This document shows, piece by piece, positions 5,671-6,907 of a stretch of 6,907 nt of DNA (positions are counted from its first letter, which is position 1; the number at the start of each line of letters is the position of its first letter). The position numbers were made by a program, and so were the translations under genes. The notes under the pieces were generated by a model, which was given only the letters and a program-made list of their open reading frames with translations, did not search any database and was not told where the DNA came from. The DNA is from QPJE01 sp051747745 (GTDB taxonomy: Bacteria > Bacillota > Halanaerobiia > Halanaerobiales > Halanaerobiaceae): positions 1-6,907 of the forward strand of contig JBNJGL010000081.1 in the NCBI GenBank assembly GCA_051747745.1, written 5' to 3'.

Positions 5671-5686
5671 TCGAAGTATATTTATT
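5659..5686. repeat. 28-bp perfect palindrome between the GntR gene and the transporter operon
   Basis: A perfect 14+14 dyad centred on the TCGA at 5671-5674, with half-site AATAAATATACTTC. It lies 83 bp beyond the GntR stop codon and about 45 bp upstream of the transporter operon's -35. As RNA on the minus strand it could form an AU-rich stem with a U-rich tail (UUUAUUUUG), possibly a weak terminator for the GntR gene. As DNA it resembles an operator that covers the plus-strand promoter-like sequence. I cannot tell which from sequence. Confidence 0.6.
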
Positions 5687-5768
5687 GGAAAATTAATGCA
5701 ATCTTGAATTTTTTAAATATTATAATAATTACACCCAATAATCTAATAAAACTTTAATATTCAACAGT

Positions 5769-6473
5769 CTAATTCAAAAAATCTTTTAAATTAGCTGTTA
5801 TAATTTTCTCAGCACGAACTTTATGATTGAAAGCCAGTTCTGCTGCTTTGTCTGCTTTTCTATCTTTTATCAGTTCAAATATATTCATATGTTCTTCAGA
5901 AGCATTCAAAAATCTATCTTTATCTTTAGAAAAAGAGATATGGGCATATCTCAAATGTTTACCTTCAACATTTCTCAGTGTACGCAGAAATAAGGTATTT
6001 CCATAAAGTCTAACAATTTCCATATGAAATTCAACATTTAATTCATTATAGCGGTACAGATACTGTTCTGATATGTAATCATTTTTACTTCTTTTTTCTC
6101 GTTCAAGTCCACTTCTTATCTCATTTACAATTTGTTCCAGCTTGCTGAGCTGACCTTTTTCCCATTTTTTTGCAACATCTCTAATCGCCTTTGCTTCTAA
6201 AACTCTTTCTATTTCGTAAATATCCTTTAATTCACTTATAGAAAGTTCACTTACCTTTACTCCACCACTCATATTTCTAGTGACAAACCCCTCAAATTCA
6301 AGCATTTTTATCGCTTCTCTCAGAGGTGTTCGACTCACCTGAAGCTTTTCCGAAATATCCTGTTCTATTAACCTTTCACCAGGCGGCAGATCCATCTTTA
6401 TAATCGCATACTTAAGAGTCTCATAAACAATATCTGTAGTTGACCTTCTTTTTTGCTGAATAGGTTCCATCAT
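5769..6473 (-). CDS. GntR family transcriptional regulator, FadR/FCD subfamily
   Basis: A 234-residue cytoplasmic DNA-binding protein. Residues about 12-75 form the winged helix, with the recognition region DISEKLQVSRTPLREAIKMLEFEGFV (39-64) and a wing at MSGGVKV. Residues about 80-225 form the all-helical FCD ligand and metal domain. Expected metal ligands are visible as Asn146-x3-His150 (NVEFH), His195 (EEH) and His217 (NH); the first position is Asn where Asp is also common. The FCD subfamily usually senses organic acids and often represses adjacent catabolic or transport genes. ATG codons at 6473 and 6470 follow GAGGTGG by a suitable distance, and the first is chosen. The gene has its own promoter with an overlapping TTGTATACAA operator, pointing to autoregulation; the same operator precedes the methylmalonyl-CoA operon. 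The ligand is unknown, a dicarboxylate or a CoA-pathway acid being plausible. Confidence 0.93.
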   Translation of the reverse strand: MMEPIQQKRRSTTDIVYETLKYAIIKMDLPPGERLIEQDISEKLQVSRTPLREAIKMLEFEGFVTRNMSGGVKVSELSISELKDIYEIERVLEAKAIRDVAKKWEKGQLSKLEQIVNEIRSGLEREKRSKNDYISEQYLYRYNELNVEFHMEIVRLYGNTLFLRTLRNVEGKHLRYAHISFSKDKDRFLNASEEHMNIFELIKDRKADKAAELAFNHKVRAEKIITANLKDFLN

Positions 6474-6534
6474 AAGCCGCCACCTCTCACCATTTTTCTT
6501 GTTTTAAAAAATACAGGATATTTGAATCCTTGTA

Positions 6535-6550
6535 TTGTTGTATACAATAA
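6535..6550. promoter_or_regulatory. GntR/FCD-type operator upstream of the regulator gene
   Basis: The perfect core TTGTATACAA (6538-6547) sits within an imperfect longer dyad (TTGTTGTATACAATAA). It begins 4 nt downstream of the -10 of the regulator's promoter, so it overlaps the expected transcription start and would give negative autoregulation. It shares 11 identical bases with the site at 1917-1928. Confidence 0.72.
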
Positions 6551-6552
6551 GA

Positions 6553-6581
6553 ATATTACCACAATGATTCTAAATTGTCAA
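6553..6581 (-). promoter_or_regulatory. Promoter of the GntR/FCD regulator gene
   Basis: Minus strand: perfect -35 TTGACA (6576-6581), 17-nt spacer, -10 TAATAT (6553-6558, four of six). The predicted start near 6546 lies in the operator, giving a leader of about 70 nt. A 14-bp AT-only-core palindrome CAAATTTAAATTTG (6590-6603) sits just upstream of the -35, where an UP element or activator site would lie, but such sequences are common in AT-rich DNA. Confidence 0.65.
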
Positions 6582-6805
6582 ATAACTTACAAATTTAAAT
6601 TTGCTAATTTAAGGAAGGTTTCTACTTAATAAAATTGATGTCATATATTTCCTAAAAAATTTTGTTTTTACACCGGTTAAATATAATTATTATAGATATT
6701 ATTAAGAACATTTTATAATTTAGCATCTAGTTAAAAGCATATCTTTGGATAAATTACATAAAATTAAACTAAAATTTTATAAAAATTTATGATTTTCAAT
6801 ATAGG
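6582..6805. other. AT-rich intergenic stretch without recognised genes
   Basis: Very AT-rich DNA between the regulator's -35 and the stop codon of the partial gene at the right edge. I see no supported coding region, RNA gene or GC-rich terminator hairpin on either strand. Apart from the 14-bp palindrome at 6590-6603 there is no clear structure. Confidence 0.6.
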
Positions 6806-6907
6806 TTATCTATTTATATCTATTTTTTCTATTTCTCCAGTTAAAACATTTATTAACATCAGCTTATTTATTAATATATCTGGTTTTTCCAGTACAATTT
6901 TTAGGGC
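6806..6907 (-). CDS. C-terminal end of an unidentified protein, possibly an adenine deaminase-like remnant
   Basis: An open frame enters from the right edge and ends at a TAA (6806-6808), giving 33 visible residues. The stretch KPDILINKLMLINVLTGEIE resembles the N-terminal beta-strand region of adenine deaminases and related amidohydrolases (pattern ADLxIKNxxIxNVxTGEI). There it would be followed by several hundred residues, but here a stop follows seven residues later (KIDINR). Neither of the other two frames continues the family pattern in the following AT-rich DNA. It may be a truncated relic, or an unrelated C-terminus with a chance likeness. The resemblance is from memory and short, so the identity is uncertain. 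Confidence 0.4.
   Translation of the reverse strand, partial: ALKIVLEKPDILINKLMLINVLTGEIEKIDINR

Overview
The window is AT-rich, gene-dense bacterial DNA with every convincing gene on the minus strand. Strong AAAGGAGG-type ribosome sites, some GTG/TTG start usage and low GC point to an anaerobic Bacillota-type organism. The two exported proteins have SPase I-type signal peptides without a lipobox. That would suit a diderm member of the phylum such as the Halanaerobiales, but this placement is an inference, not a proof.

Reading in the direction of transcription (right to left): (i) 6806-6907, the last 33 codons of an unidentified protein that looks faintly like the N-terminal strand region of adenine deaminase; (ii) 6474-6805, an AT-rich gap holding a good promoter and a TTGTATACAA operator; (iii) 5769-6473, a GntR/FCD regulator; (iv) 5475-5768, a regulatory gap with a 28-bp perfect palindrome, a plus-strand promoter-like sequence, an extended -10 promoter for the transporter operon and a 9-bp-arm inverted repeat in its leader; (v) 1997-5474, a TAXI-type TRAP transporter operon: solute-binding protein, DUF1850 protein and fused DctQ-DctM permease; (vi) 1889-1996, a gap with a weak terminator and a second copy of the operator; (vii) 1-1888, a tightly packed methylmalonyl-CoA operon: cobalamin-binding mutase subunit, MeaB-type GTPase chaperone, methylmalonyl-CoA epimerase, and the first 28 codons of a biotin-dependent carboxyltransferase/decarboxylase alpha-type subunit.

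The functional picture is a substrate uptake system next to the succinyl-CoA/methylmalonyl-CoA/propionyl-CoA interconversion pathway. The GntR/FCD regulator probably controls itself and the methylmalonyl-CoA operon, because an identical 11-bp operator core sits 4 nt downstream of the -10 element in both places. The transporter operon lacks this operator and has its own promoter and a different inverted repeat. The catalytic large subunit of the mutase is not in the window.

The most unusual local signal is a 13-bp, GC-rich, perfect hairpin exactly between the only good Shine-Dalgarno sequence and the start codon of the DUF1850 gene. If folded, it would bring the two to a normal distance.
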